Numbered from the stretch's first letter, positions 1 through 11,233 are shown. The stretch is DNA of 64,000 nt from Paraburkholderia eburnea (GCF_002917095.1 NZ_PQGA01000003.1:124001-188000), one strand, 5' to 3'. Notes: generated from the letters alone by a model not told the origin. Program-made: numbers and translations.

Positions 1-1588
1 CGGGTGCTGCCGCAGGAGCCGACGCAAACGCCATAGCCGACGCGCCATGATCGTCGAGATTGAATACCGCGACGACAGCGCGCAGACGGCCCGCCTGATC
101 CTCCAGCGACTGCGCGGCGGCAGCGGCCTCTTCCACCAGCGCCGCGTTCTGCTGCGTGACTTCGTCCATCTGCGTGACGGCGCGCGCGACCTGGTCGATG
201 CCGCTCGACTGCTCCTGCGACGCCGCGGCGATCTCGCCCATGATGTCGGTGACGCGCTGCACGGCGCCGATGATTTCCGTCATCGTGCGGCCCGCCTCGT
301 CGACCAGCGCCGAGCCTGCATGCACGCGCTCGACCGAGTTGTCGATCAGCGCCTTGATTTCCTTCGCCGCCGCCGACGAGCGTTGCGCCAGGCTGCGCAC
401 CTCACCCGCCACCACCGCGAAGCCGCGGCCCTCTTCGCCCGCGCGGGCCGCTTCCACGGCCGCGTTGAGCGCGAGGATGTTGGTCTGGAACGCGATGCCT
501 TCGATGATCGTGATGATGTCGGCGATCTTCGCCGAACTCTGGTTGATGTCGCCCATCGTGCCGACGACCTGGCTGACCACGCTGCTGCCCCTGTTGGCGA
601 TTTCCGAGGCGTTGGCCGCAAGCTGGCTCGCCTGGCGCGCGTTTTCGGCGTTCTGCTTCACGGTGCCGGTCAGCTCTTCCATGCTCGACGCGGTTTCCTG
701 GAGCGCCGATGCCTGCTCTTCCGTGCGCGACGACAGATCGATGTTGCCGGCCGCGATCTGGCGCGTGGCCGTCGCGATCGATTCGGTGCCTTCGCGCACC
801 GAGCGGACCGTGTCGGTCAGGCTGCGCTGCATGCGCGAGACGCCGCCGAGCAGTTCGCCCATTTCGTCACGCGTACGCACCACAACGGGGCGGCGCAGAT
901 CGCCGGCGGCGATCGCCGTGAACGCGCCCAGCGCCTCGTTGAGCGGCTCCGAGATGGCGCGGCGCAGCGCGAGGAACGAGAACACCGAAGCGCCGATGCC
1001 GATCAGAAGCGCTGCGATCACCGCGATGCGCAACTCGCCAAATGCCGCTTGCGCGTCGTCGAAGCCTTGCTGCGCGAGCGAGGCCTGGAGCTTGTCGAGC
1101 GCGAGATCGGCCTTCGACAGTTCGTCGTAGGCGGCCTGCAGCGCCTTCGCGCCGTCGATCACCTTGCTCTGGTCGCCTGCCGTGACGATCGCGGCGAAGT
1201 TGTCGGCAGCCTGATGCAGCGCGTCGCGACGGGCCGCGACGTCCTGCGCGAGCCGGTCCTCGTCCTGGCCGCGCGGCAGATCGGTGTACTTCTTCCAGTA
1301 GCTGTCGGAGATGCCGCGCAGGTCGTGGGCGCGGGCGAGCGTGGCCGCCGCATCGGGCGTGCCGATCTGGAAAGCCGCGCGGTCAAGGGCGAGACGCTCG
1401 CGTGCGGCGTAGATTTCGGCCAGGTTGACGGCATGGCCACTGGGCATCTGGTTGGTATAGGTATCGCTGTACGCGTTGTTGGAACGCGTGAGACCGAGCA
1501 GCCCCATCACGCTGATGACGACGATGAGCGCCGCCAGAAAACCCATCGTGAGGCCGATACGCGCCTTGATGCTGATGCCCTTGTTCAT
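1..1588 (-). CDS. Methyl-accepting chemotaxis protein (3' end outside window)
   Basis: Membrane chemoreceptor that signals ligand binding to the CheA/CheW kinase complex. The reverse-strand reading starts at an ATG ([20 protein letters not shown]) and stays open to the window edge. It shows an N-terminal membrane helix, a periplasmic four-helix-bundle-like ligand region, a second membrane helix near residue 180, a HAMP region, and the very conserved signalling hairpin ([20 protein letters not shown], then [19 protein letters not shown]). A LacI-type operator lies about 85 bp before the start and matches the one before the ribose-type transporter, so it may sense that sugar's binding protein, as Trg does in E. 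coli. That link is inference; the family call is firm. Confidence 0.93.
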   Translation of the reverse strand, partial: MNKGISIKARIGLTMGFLAALIVVISVMGLLGLTRSNNAYSDTYTNQMPSGHAVNLAEIYAARERLALDRAAFQIGTPDAAATLARAHDLRGISDSYWKKYTDLPRGQDEDRLAQDVAARRDALHQAADNFAAIVTAGDQSKVIDGAKALQAAYDELSKADLALDKLQASLAQQGFDDAQAAFGELRIAVIAALLIGIGASVFSFLALRRAISEPLNEALGAFTAIAAGDLRRPVVVRTRDEMGELLGGVSRMQRSLTDTVRSVREGTESIATATRQIAAGNIDLSSRTEEQASALQETASSMEELTGTVKQNAENARQASQLAANASEIANRGSSVVSQVVGTMGDINQSSAKIADIITIIEGIAFQTNILALNAAVEAARAGEEGRGFAVVAGEVRSLAQRSSAAAKEIKALIDNSVERVHAGSALVDEAGRTMTEIIGAVQRVTDIMGEIAAASQEQSSGIDQVARAVTQMDEVTQQNAALVEEAAAAAQSLEDQAGRLRAVVAVFNLDDHGASAMAFASAPAAAP

Positions 1589-1672
1589 GACTCTCCCGAA
1601 CTTGCCGAAGGCGGTGGCTGCCGCCCTGAAAAACGAATAAGTGCAATTAACCTGCTCTTGATTTGTTTACGG

Positions 1673-1682
1673 CAAACGTTTG
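1673..1682. promoter_or_regulatory. Candidate LacI-family operator before the chemoreceptor
   Basis: Perfect palindrome CAAACGTTTG, the core of LacI/PurR/RbsR-type operators, 85-94 bp before the chemoreceptor start. The AAACGTTT core recurs before the binding-protein gene at 7326-7333. The regulator encoded at 1883-2962 is the obvious candidate to bind both. Confidence 0.55.
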
Positions 1683-1882
1683 AGAGACTTGAAATTGTTA
1701 TATGGTATGAAGAAAATGCCCTGATGCGCGAGGCAATAATTACAAATCAATGCCTTTTGCTTTCTAATCCTTAACAACGAGGCAGAGGTTGAACTGAGCA
1801 GGCCCGCGAGCGTACAAACGGAGGTTTGTGCGCCTGCGGCCATTTGCGCGGCTGGCGCGCCGCGCACTGAAGCGCGGCGGGG

Positions 1883-2962
1883 TCAGGCCGCGAGCGAGGC
1901 AGGCTCGGGTTCCGGTTCCTGCTCCTGTACGGACTCCGCCGGGGCGTTGCCGCTCCATGGTGCGGTCGATTCGCGCTGCAACAGTTGCGGCGCCATGACG
2001 CGCCGCAGCACCTTCGCGCCCATGCGCTCGTGCTCCGTCGCGCCAATGCGCTCGATCAGCGTGAGCGCCGCCATTTCGCCGAGCGCCCGCGCAGGCTGAC
2101 CGACCGTCGAGAGCGCGGGCCACGTGAAATGCCCCAGCTCGATATCGTCGAAGCCGATGATCGAACAGTCGGCCGGCACGCGCAAACCGCGTTCGGCGGC
2201 GGCCCGCAGCGCGCCGATGCCCATCATGTCGTTGCCCGCGAAAATCGCGCTCGGGCGCACGGTGTCGAACAGTTGCGCCGCGGCGCGATAGCCGCCCGCG
2301 CCCGAGAAGTCGGCTTCGACGATCGCGCCCGGCGCGATCTCGATGCCGCGCTCGGCCATCGCGCGCAGGAAGCCGTGCATCCGCATGGCGCTTACGGCTG
2401 TCGTGACCGGCCCGGTAATGCAGCCGATATTCGAGTGGCCGAGTTCGATCAGATGGCGCGTCGCGAGCCACGCGCCGCGCTCGTGGTCGATCTGCACGAG
2501 ATCGGCGTCGAGCCCTTCGATGTTGCGGTCCACCACCACGATCGGCTCGCGCGTGTCGCCCAGCGTCGCGGCGAGCACGGCGTCATCGCCGGCCGAGGCC
2601 ACGATCAGCCCGTCGATACGCTTTTCCTGCAGCACGCGCAGGTAGTTGCGCTGCTTGACGGGATCGTCGTCCGAATTGCAGAAGAACACGCAGTAGCCTT
2701 TCTGCGCGCAGCCGTCCTCGACGCCGCGCGCGAGTTCGGCGAAATACGGATTCGTGCCGTTGGGCACCACCAGCCCGATAGTCGCCGTCGAGCGCGCTTT
2801 CAGCGAGCGCGCCACGGCCGAAGGCACGTAGTTGAGGTCGCGGATCGCCTGCTCGACCTTGGCCCGCACCTCCGCGGACACGGGCCGCGAATTGTTCACC
2901 ACATGCGACACCGTCGTGAAAGACACCCCCGCCACGGCGGCCACATCTTTGATCGTCGCCAT
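1883..2962 (-). CDS. LacI-family regulator, RbsR-like
   Basis: Transcription repressor of 359 aa. The N-terminal helix-turn-helix (MATIKDVAAVAGVSFTTVSH) is followed by the hinge helix (PSAVARSLKARST) and a periplasmic-binding-protein-like effector domain (IGLVVPNGTNPYFAELARGV). The layout and wording resemble E. coli RbsR. It is the last gene of the ABC-transporter operon, 241 bp after the permease and on the same strand, as in ribose operons of Burkholderiales, but no ribokinase follows. Expected role: release of the operon when the imported sugar or its phosphate binds. The C-terminal 25 residues are rich in Glu-Pro repeats (EQEPEPEPAS) and look disordered. Sugar specificity is not shown by the sequence. 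Confidence 0.88.
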   Translation of the reverse strand: MATIKDVAAVAGVSFTTVSHVVNNSRPVSAEVRAKVEQAIRDLNYVPSAVARSLKARSTATIGLVVPNGTNPYFAELARGVEDGCAQKGYCVFFCNSDDDPVKQRNYLRVLQEKRIDGLIVASAGDDAVLAATLGDTREPIVVVDRNIEGLDADLVQIDHERGAWLATRHLIELGHSNIGCITGPVTTAVSAMRMHGFLRAMAERGIEIAPGAIVEADFSGAGGYRAAAQLFDTVRPSAIFAGNDMMGIGALRAAAERGLRVPADCSIIGFDDIELGHFTWPALSTVGQPARALGEMAALTLIERIGATEHERMGAKVLRRVMAPQLLQRESTAPWSGNAPAESVQEQEPEPEPASLAA

Positions 2963-3203
2963 TTTCTGTTGCTCCTGCTTCGTCCTGCACGTTTTCTACT
3001 GCTGCCGCCGTACACACGGCGATTGCTCCCGGCGCCCGCGCTGATTTGCTGGTCTGCTACGTGGGCGCGCCCTCGTTACGTTCTTATTGCTGCCGATGTT
3101 GCTGTATTGCTTCGATGATCGCGTCGATGTGCGCGCTGCCCGGTCCGCAGCCTGCCTCACCCCTCGCTTCACCGCCTCTGCTGCTCTTTTTCCCTCTTTT
3201 TCA

Positions 3204-4234
3204 TCATTTGCCGCCACCGCTTCGGCGCTTGCTGCGCCGGTTGCTGCGATACGTGTCGAGCACGACGGCCACCACGATCACCGCGCCGGTGATGATGCGC
3301 TTGGTCGGCTCGTTCGCGCCGATCTGCGCGAGTCCCGCCGCCAACACCGAAATGATCAACACGCCGAAGAAAGTGCTGACCACCGATCCCCGGCCGCCCA
3401 TCAGGCTCGTGCCGCCGATCACCACGGCCGCGATCACCTGCAGCTCAAGCCCGACGCCGGCATTCGGATCGGCAGCTTCCAGGCGCGACACCTGGAACAG
3501 CGCCGCAAGCCCCGACAAGGCGCCCATCAACGCAAACACCAGAATCTTGTAAGGCCGCGGATCGACGCCCGCGAGTCGCACGGCTTCCTCGTTGGTACCG
3601 ATACCAATCAGATAGCGGCCGAACACCGTGCGCGTCAGCACCAGTTGCGCAACCACCATGACCGCGACGGCGATCAGGAACGCGGGCGAGATGCCGAACG
3701 CGATCGGGTTCGACAGGAAGTCGAACGCATCGCCGATATAGGCCGTGCGCGAATTCGTCATCTGGTACGCGAGGCCGCGCGCGGCCTCCAGCACACCGAG
3801 CGAAACGATGAACGACGGAATGCGCCAGCCCACCGTCACCGCGCCGGTTAGCGTACCCGTGGCCGCAGCGGCCAGCAGGCCGAGCAGCGCCGAGGGCAAC
3901 GGCCCGAGACCCCACTTGAGCGCGGCCACGCTCACCACCGACGCGCCGAGCGCCAGCACCGACCCCACCGACAGATCGATGCCCGCGATGATCAGCACGA
4001 AAGTCATGCCCACCGACATCACGACGAGATCGGGGATCTGGTTCGCGATCGTGCTGAACGTATCGTAAGTCAGGAAATGCGAACTCAGCAGCGAGAACAA
4101 CACGATCATCGCCACCAGCGCGAGCGCCAGGCCCAGATAGTTCGACAGGCCGAAACGCGTGCCCACGGGCTTGCCGCTCGCGAGCCGGGCTTCGTCGCCA
4201 GGCGGCGTTTGTTGTTCGCGCAACGGTTGATTCG

Positions 4235-4238
<4 letters not shown>
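3204..4238 (-). CDS. Ribose-type ABC transporter permease
   Basis: Inner-membrane channel subunit of a CUT2-family sugar importer, 344 aa. About eight to ten hydrophobic segments are visible from residue 30 on, with the family signature region around GMTFVLIIAGIDLSVGSVLA and a conserved GGTSLMGGRGSV loop near the C-terminus. The ATG overlaps the stop of the ATPase gene by 4 bp (ATGA), so the two are translationally coupled. The tail is short and basic (SNRRSKRRSGGGK). RbsC-like by sequence; the substrate could be ribose or another monosaccharide. Confidence 0.92.
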
Positions 4239-5932
<1,694 letters not shown>

Positions 5933-6214
5933 CAGGATCCTGTAGTCGCGCTGCCAGGGCCGCCTTCGGCGCTGTGTACGATCCGCACAAAAAGGCGCGG
6001 GCGGCGCGCGGCACGCACTGGCCCACGCCGTTCGGACGGCCCGCTTTCGGCGGCGCAATCGTGCAAACCCGGTTCAATCTGGGTTCGACCTCGCTCACGC
6101 AGTCATCACGCTACGAATAACGGCGGCGCAGCGCTTTTCTTGAGCGGTTTATTACACAAGAACCCGGCGAGCTGGCGCGCAATCCTTTGCGCAAGCCGCC
6201 GGGCCGGCCACGTC

Positions 6215-6251
6215 ATGCATGCCGACGCAAAATCGACGATTCGGCATGCAT
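6215..6251. other. Intercistronic stem-loop between binding-protein and ATPase genes
   Basis: Perfect 11-bp inverted repeat ATGCATGCCGA / TCGGCATGCAT with a 15-nt loop. There is no T-run on the minus strand after it, so it is not a classical terminator. Stem-loops at this place in sugar ABC operons often protect the binding-protein mRNA or limit read-through; that role is inference. Confidence 0.6.
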
Positions 6252-6315
6252 ATTTTGTGCCTTCCCGGCCGGGTCGTTTCGCCCGTCAGCCAGTGGGCTG
6301 ATTGGTTGGTTGGGC

Positions 6316-7272
6316 TTACTTCGTGACGAGCACGACCGGCGTTTCGACCACGCCCGACAGATCGCCCTGCTTCTTGTGGTCCTTGAGCGCCTTGAGCGCC
6401 GTGTCGATGCCGAACACGGCCTGCTTCGCGGCGTACTGGTCGGCGGTGGCGAGCACGCGGCCGTCCTTGAGCATCGGCTTGATGGCGTCGATGTTGTCGT
6501 AACCGACCACGTAGACCTTGCCCTGCTTGCCCGCCGCGCGCACGGCCGAGACGGCGCCGATCGCCATATTGTCGTTGCCGCACAGCAGCGCTTTCAGGTC
6601 CGGGTATTCGTTGAGCATGGCCGAAGCGACGGCATTGCCCTTGTCGATTTCCCATTCGCCCGACTGCGTGGAGACGATCTTCGCGCCGAGCGCGTCCATC
6701 GCGTCCTTGAAGCCCGCCGTGCGCTGCTGCGCGTTGGTGGTGGTCGACACGCCCTCGACGATGCCGACCTGATCGCCCGCCTTGAGCTTCTTCGCCAGGT
6801 AATCGCCGACGAGGCGCGCGCCCTTCCTGTTGTCCGGGCCGACGAACGGCACATTCAGGTTCTTCGACTTGAGCACGTCCGGATCGAGCCGGTTATCGAT
6901 GTTGACGACGATGATGCCCGCGTCCACGGCCTTCTTCACGACCGGCACGAGCGCCTTCGAGTCGGCGGGCGCAAGCACGATGGCGTCCACCTTCGAGACG
7001 ATCATCTGCTCGACGATCTGGATCTGCGCGGCCGTGTCGGTCTCGTTCTTGATGCCGTTGGTGATGAGATCGAACTCACCCGCGTTGTGCTTCTGATAGT
7101 CCTTCGCCCCGGTTTCCATGGTGAGGAAGAACTCGTTGGCGAGCGACTTCATGACGAGCGCGACCTTGGGCTTGTGCCCGGCGGCCTGGGCGTGCGCCGA
7201 AAGCGGCAGCGCCGAAACGGCGAGGAGTGCAGCGGCAGTACAAAGAACGCGACGGCGAATGCGGGAGTTCAT
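6316..7272 (-). CDS. Periplasmic sugar-binding protein, RbsB-like
   Basis: Substrate-binding protein of the ABC importer, 318 aa. It starts with a typical signal peptide (RIRRRVLCTAAALLAVSALP, cleavage probably after AHA near residue 28) and continues as a type I periplasmic binding fold (KVALVMKSLANEFFLTMETG, later ALLCGNDNMAIGAVSAVRAA). A LacI-type operator sits about 55 bp before the ATG. It is the first gene of the operon and is followed by a stem-loop, which fits higher expression than the membrane subunits. Related proteins bind ribose, xylose or other monosaccharides; the exact ligand cannot be read from the sequence. Confidence 0.92.
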   Translation of the reverse strand: MNSRIRRRVLCTAAALLAVSALPLSAHAQAAGHKPKVALVMKSLANEFFLTMETGAKDYQKHNAGEFDLITNGIKNETDTAAQIQIVEQMIVSKVDAIVLAPADSKALVPVVKKAVDAGIIVVNIDNRLDPDVLKSKNLNVPFVGPDNRKGARLVGDYLAKKLKAGDQVGIVEGVSTTTNAQQRTAGFKDAMDALGAKIVSTQSGEWEIDKGNAVASAMLNEYPDLKALLCGNDNMAIGAVSAVRAAGKQGKVYVVGYDNIDAIKPMLKDGRVLATADQYAAKQAVFGIDTALKALKDHKKQGDLSGVVETPVVLVTK

Positions 7273-7325
7273 CTTTGGAGTCTCCGGTTGTCTGGCCCGG
7301 TCGGGCCGTATTTCTGGTTATGCGC

Positions 7326-7333
7326 AAACGTTT
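7326..7333. promoter_or_regulatory. Candidate LacI-family operator before the sugar-transport operon
   Basis: Core AAACGTTT within GCGCAAACGTTTCTGG, 54-61 bp before the binding-protein start. It matches the PurR/RbsR consensus half sites and the palindrome at 1673-1682. Confidence 0.55.
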
Positions 7334-7461
7334 CTGGACGGCCCGTTCTCCAGGGCCGCCGCGCGCGCGGGCAATCGGTCAACAGGCCGCGCGTTGTTGC
7401 CACCCGCGCCGCGCCGCGTTGCGATGCAGCATGGGTGTATCCGATGAAACCGCAGAGGCTA

Positions 7462-8439
7462 TCAGAGCCAGCCGCCGCGGCGGAACAGGATGTACAGCAC
7501 GATGTCGATGACCGCCATCACGGCGAGGCAGACCTCGTAACCGTACTTGAAATGTAGCTCGGGAATGTGCTCGAAGTTCATCCCGTAAATACCCGCAATC
7601 ATGGTCGGCACGGCGAACAACGCGGCAAAAGAACCGAGCCGCTTGGTCACCTCGTTCTCGGCCAGCGAGATCATGCCCAGATTCACCTGAATCGCCGTGA
7701 CGATCATTTCGCGGCGCGCATCGATCATGTTCGAGATCCGTACCAGGTGGTCGTACACGTCGCGATAGTACGCCTGCATGCCGACGCACACCGCAGGTAT
7801 GCGCCCGCCCACCAGCTTGCCCACCGCATCGACGAGCGGCGTGATGTGGTGCTGCAGGATCACGAGACGGCGCTTGAGGGAATACAGATCCTCGATGATG
7901 GCGCGCGACTGCGCGAGCGAGTGCTTCTCGAAGATGCGGTCCTCCAGCTCCTCGATCTCGGTGGAAAGCGCTTCGAGCACCGGCGCATAACGGTCGACCA
8001 CGCTGTCCATCAGCGCGTACAGCACGAAGCCGGAGCCTTCCTTGAGCAGATCCGGTTCGCGCTCGCAGCGCGCGCGCACATCCTGAAACCCCTGCTGGGC
8101 GCGATGGCGCACGGTGAGCACGAAGTTCGGCCCGGCGAACACGTTGACCTGGCCGGCGATGATCTCGCCGTCGCCGTCGATCTCGATCGTGTGGAAGACC
8201 GCGAACAGCGTGTCGCCATATTCCTCGATCTTGGGGCGCTGGTTGCCGTTCATCACGTCTTCGATGGCGAGCGCGTGCAGACCGAACTCTTCCTTCATCG
8301 CGGCCATTTCGCCCGCGTCCGGGTCCTTGAGCGCAACCCAGACGAAGCATTCGGGCTTTTGCAGATAGTCGCTGATGGCGTCGATGTCGATATCGGCCAG
8401 TTTCTTGCCGCCCTGATACGCGGCGCAATTGATGAGCAT
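7462..8439 (-). CDS. corA: CorA magnesium/cobalt transporter
   Basis: Homo-pentameric inner-membrane channel for Mg2+ (also Co2+ and Ni2+), 325 aa. The large N-terminal cytoplasmic alpha/beta domain and long stalk helix are followed by two C-terminal membrane helices joined by the family signature GMN (IAGIYGMNFEHIPELHFKYG, near residues 285-300). The conserved EDVMNGNQRPKIEEYGD segment is present. The start has a GGGAAG ribosome site about 9 bp upstream. A strong GC hairpin lies directly upstream of that site. The gene appears to be a single unit, with the sugar-transport operon downstream on the same strand. Confidence 0.95.
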   Translation of the reverse strand: MLINCAAYQGGKKLADIDIDAISDYLQKPECFVWVALKDPDAGEMAAMKEEFGLHALAIEDVMNGNQRPKIEEYGDTLFAVFHTIEIDGDGEIIAGQVNVFAGPNFVLTVRHRAQQGFQDVRARCEREPDLLKEGSGFVLYALMDSVVDRYAPVLEALSTEIEELEDRIFEKHSLAQSRAIIEDLYSLKRRLVILQHHITPLVDAVGKLVGGRIPAVCVGMQAYYRDVYDHLVRISNMIDARREMIVTAIQVNLGMISLAENEVTKRLGSFAALFAVPTMIAGIYGMNFEHIPELHFKYGYEVCLAVMAVIDIVLYILFRRGGWL

Positions 8440-8454
8440 GTTCGGATTCTTCCC

Positions 8455-8484
8455 GGCGGCGCGCGGCGATGATGGCGCGCCGCC
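8455..8484 (-). promoter_or_regulatory. GC-rich hairpin just before the corA ribosome site
   Basis: Perfect 9-bp stem GGCGGCGCG / CGCGCCGCC with a 12-nt loop, ending about 15 bp before the corA start. Its position could affect translation or leader folding. Mg2+ leaders are known in other bacteria, but no recognised riboswitch consensus was seen. Confidence 0.35.
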
Positions 8485-8688
8485 TGTCCTGAAGTTGATA
8501 CTTGAGTTGACACCTGGGGTGATGCGGATGCCAAGTGTAAGCGTTGGATCGACCTTCGCGCGCCGCGCCAGTTCCGTATGGCGCCCAGCAAGCGCGGTGC
8601 CGGGCGCCGCGGCGCTGCCAATGAAAGCAATGTGAAAGTTGCGGGCGCCGGAGCTGCCCGCAGCCCGGCGGCGGTGGCCAACGAGGCT

Positions 8689-9147
8689 TTACTGCGCAAC
8701 CCGCCGGATGCCGATCCGATGATCCTTGTCGAACGTTACACTCGCGCGATTCGTGTAGCGCGGATCGACCACGAAGCGCAATTCGATCACCGGATCGAAT
8801 TGCGTCGTCACGCCGATGCGGTGGATGCCCGGCTTCAGATAGAACGTGACGTGCTCGCCGTCCATGATGTCGGTGACCTCTTCGCCATCGATGTAGATGT
8901 GCGCGTCACGGAATTTAACGATGACGTCGCGGATGCGCTCGCGCCGCACGTCCACGGCGACGAGGCCCTCGCCCGGCTCGGTGTAGCCCGGCTTGAGGAC
9001 GCGGGCCTGCGGGACCGGCTTGAACGCCACGGGAGGCGCGCGCTCCTCGGCGCAACCGCCTAGCGCCAGCGCCATGCTGACGGCCAGTGCAGCAAGGGGC
9101 GCGGTGCCCCACGAACGGCGACGCTCTTTGCATAGGCGCAACGGCAT
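8689..9147 (-). CDS. Small outer-membrane-type lipoprotein, hypothetical
   Basis: Protein of 152 aa with a lipoprotein signal peptide: basic start (MPLRLCKERRRS), hydrophobic core, and lipobox LGGC placing the lipidated Cys near residue 38. The rest is a compact beta-rich domain (ILKPG... YIDGEEVTDIMDGEHVTFYL) reminiscent of small PEGA-like or DUF2846-like lipoproteins, but no family is claimed. The start at 9147 has GGGGAG upstream; a longer open frame to 9321 lacks a signal-peptide-like start. It is transcribed away from cydX, so the 9148-9376 region must hold two divergent promoters. Confidence 0.75.
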   Translation of the reverse strand: MPLRLCKERRRSWGTAPLAALAVSMALALGGCAEERAPPVAFKPVPQARVLKPGYTEPGEGLVAVDVRRERIRDVIVKFRDAHIYIDGEEVTDIMDGEHVTFYLKPGIHRIGVTTQFDPVIELRFVVDPRYTNRASVTFDKDHRIGIRRVAQ

Positions 9148-9376
9148 GGGCGCACTCCCCTTTGTCTGCTCTTTGTCCGCTCGGGCCGTGGGCTTTTGTC
9201 CCGTTTTGCCGCCGACCCGCGAGCGCCCATCATAACCGCACGCGGGCCGCCCGCCGCGCCCGGCGGCGCACATTGCGGGCGCGCATAACCGGCACGGCGG
9301 TGGCAATGGTATATGCTCCACGAATTGGCGCGCGATCGCGCCGCTTCATCCCGTCACTCCAGGGAGGTCGCAGACG

Positions 9377-9502
9377 ATGTGGTACTTCACATGGATACTC
9401 GGCATCGGCGTTGCGCTCGGCTTCGGCATCATCAACGTGATGTGGCTGGACGCCAACGGCAAGCTCCTCACTGGCGACGGCGGCACGCAGCCCCCTGAAT
9501 AA
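9377..9502 (+). CDS. cydX: CydX, small subunit of cytochrome bd oxidase (orphan)
   Basis: A 41-aa single-pass membrane protein starting MWYFTWILGIGVALGFGIIN. The MWYF-WILG start and the following helix match CydX (YbgT), which stabilises the haem site of cytochrome bd oxidase. A GGGAGG ribosome site lies about 9 bp upstream. CydX genes normally follow cydA and cydB, but here neither is in the window: an opposite-strand lipoprotein gene lies on one side and a kinase gene 29 bp downstream. The C-terminal 16 residues are polar and longer than the core requires. It is too short to be found by length-limited ORF calling. Confidence 0.85.
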   Translation: MWYFTWILGIGVALGFGIINVMWLDANGKLLTGDGGTQPPE

Positions 9503-9531
9503 GCGTTGCACCCAACAACGGACTGGCGTAC

Positions 9532-10116
9532 TTGACTCGACTGGTTTTCTTTTGCGGACACGCCGGCACCGGCAAGACGTCGCTGGCCAAACGGCTGATC
9601 GGCCCGCTCGCCCGCGCGACGGGCAAGCCGTTCTGCCTGCTCGACAAGGACACGCTCTACGGACGAAGCAGCGCCGCGACGCTCGCCGCGCTCGGTCAGG
9701 ATCCGCACGACCGCGACAGTCCGCTCTTTCTCCACCATCTGCGCGACCCCGAATACCAGGGCCTGCTCGACACCGCACGCGAGAATCTGGCGCTGGGCGT
9801 GAGCGTGCTGGCGGTCGGTCCGCTATCGCGCGAGGTGCGCGAGCGGCGTCTGCTGGATCGGGACTGGCTGGGGGTGAGTCAGGACGTGGCGCTTGCCGCC
9901 GTCTGGGTGCGGGCCGCCGAGGAGACGGCCCACCAGCGCATCGTCGCGCGTGCCCACCCAGGCGACGCCTGGAAACTCTCGCATTGGGACGAATATCGCC
10001 AGCGGCGCTTCGAACCCGAAGGCGCGCAACTGGACGACCTCATCGTGTTCGACACGACCGCGCCCGCGCAAGGCGATTACGACGCCCTGCTACACCGGCT
10101 TGCGCAGGCTACCTGA
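9532..10116 (+). CDS. P-loop kinase-like ATPase
   Basis: Protein of 194 aa with a clear Walker A close to the N-terminus (FFCGHAGTGKTSLAKRL), an LDKDTLYG segment typical of small-molecule kinases that make a product-binding Asp available, and a later R-rich lid (REVRERRLLDRDW). It resembles the AAA_33 / zeta-toxin-like kinase group; the substrate is unknown. The only plausible start is a TTG at 9532 with no clear ribosome site. It lies 29 bp after cydX on the same strand, so co-transcription is possible. It is convergent with the saccharopine dehydrogenase-like gene, 10 bp away. Confidence 0.75.
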   Translation: MTRLVFFCGHAGTGKTSLAKRLIGPLARATGKPFCLLDKDTLYGRSSAATLAALGQDPHDRDSPLFLHHLRDPEYQGLLDTARENLALGVSVLAVGPLSREVRERRLLDRDWLGVSQDVALAAVWVRAAEETAHQRIVARAHPGDAWKLSHWDEYRQRRFEPEGAQLDDLIVFDTTAPAQGDYDALLHRLAQAT

Positions 10117-10126
10117 GCCAGACCGC

Positions 10127-11233
10127 CTACACCACCGCGACCGGCGCGAGCGCATCGAGCGTCGCGCCTTCATAGACTTGCCCGAAGCGGTTGGCCAGAA
10201 ACTCCGCCAACGGCACCTGCTCCTGGCGCACAAAACCCGACTGCGGCAGACGCTTTTCGCGGAACAGGTCGAGCACCGCGCACATCGCGCCTGCCGTGGT
10301 GATCTGGATCGCGCTCATCGGCACGCCGCATACCGTTTTGGCGAAGATCTTGCGCGTGAAGACTTCCTGCACGAGCTGCCCGTTGCGCATACCCGTGACC
10401 GTCATGAAGATCAGCACGACGTCCTGCTCCGTGGCGGGAATCGCGCGGCGCATGATCGACTTGAGCACATCGCGATCGTTGGACAGCCGGAGATCCTCGA
10501 GCAGGAACTGCATCAGCGCGCGATGGCCCGGATAACGCACGGATTTATAGTCGAGCGATTCGACGCGGCCCGACAGCGTCTCGCACAGCGTACCCAGACC
10601 GCCCGAGGTGTTGAATGCTTCGTACTCCACGCCATCGAGCGAGAAATGCTCCAGGCCTTCGAGCGGCTGGACCCATTGCGTGCGGCCGTCGCGGATCGCT
10701 TCGCAAGGCTGGCAGTATTCGTTGATGAGGCCGTCCACGCTCCAGGTGAGGTTGTATTTGAGCGCGTTGGTGGGGAATTGCGGCAGCGCGCCCACGCGCA
10801 TTTTCACTTCGCGGATCTCGCTGAAACGGCTCGCGAGCGCGTGCGCGGCGAGCCCGATAAAGCCAGGCGCAAGCCCGCATTGCGGCATGAAGGCGTGATC
10901 GGCGCCATCGGCCAGCGCGCGGATCGCGTGCGTCGCGCGCACGTCCTCGGTCAGATCGAAATAGTGAACGCCGGCGCCCTTCGCGGCGGAGGCCACGTTC
11001 ACCGCGAGGTAATACGGCAGCGCGTTGATGAGCACGTCATAGCCTTCGAGCGCGCCGCGCAATGCTGCGGCGTCGGCGGAATCGACGCGGACCGTGGGGA
11101 TGCCCTGGGCGGCGAGCGCTTCGAGTGCATGCGCATCGCGGTCGAGCGCGGCCACTTCATAGTCCCCGGTTTCGCGCAGCATGTGTGCAATGGTGTGGCC
11201 GATCAGGCCGGCGCCTGCGATAGCGACTTTCAT
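10127..11233 (-). CDS. Saccharopine dehydrogenase-family oxidoreductase
   Basis: NAD(P)-dependent dehydrogenase of 368 aa. The N-terminal Rossmann motif (MKVAIAGAGLIGHTIAHML) is followed by the domain typical of saccharopine/lysine dehydrogenases (INALPYYLAVNVASAAKGAG, MPQCGLAPGFIGLAAHALAS). The start at 11233 has AGGAGAGG upstream; a longer frame to 11272 is unsupported. The AsnC-type regulator gene lies upstream on the same strand with a 199-bp gap containing a long inverted repeat. Family members act in lysine or other amino-acid breakdown. The exact substrate is not shown, but the regulator next door supports an amino-acid role. Confidence 0.85.
   Translation of the reverse strand: MKVAIAGAGLIGHTIAHMLRETGDYEVAALDRDAHALEALAAQGIPTVRVDSADAAALRGALEGYDVLINALPYYLAVNVASAAKGAGVHYFDLTEDVRATHAIRALADGADHAFMPQCGLAPGFIGLAAHALASRFSEIREVKMRVGALPQFPTNALKYNLTWSVDGLINEYCQPCEAIRDGRTQWVQPLEGLEHFSLDGVEYEAFNTSGGLGTLCETLSGRVESLDYKSVRYPGHRALMQFLLEDLRLSNDRDVLKSIMRRAIPATEQDVVLIFMTVTGMRNGQLVQEVFTRKIFAKTVCGVPMSAIQITTAGAMCAVLDLFREKRLPQSGFVRQEQVPLAEFLANRFGQVYEGATLDALAPVAVV

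Noticed and set aside
1..1774. Plus-strand 575-aa frame at the left end
   Set aside because: Antisense shadow of the chemoreceptor gene, which shows the strongly conserved signalling hairpin.
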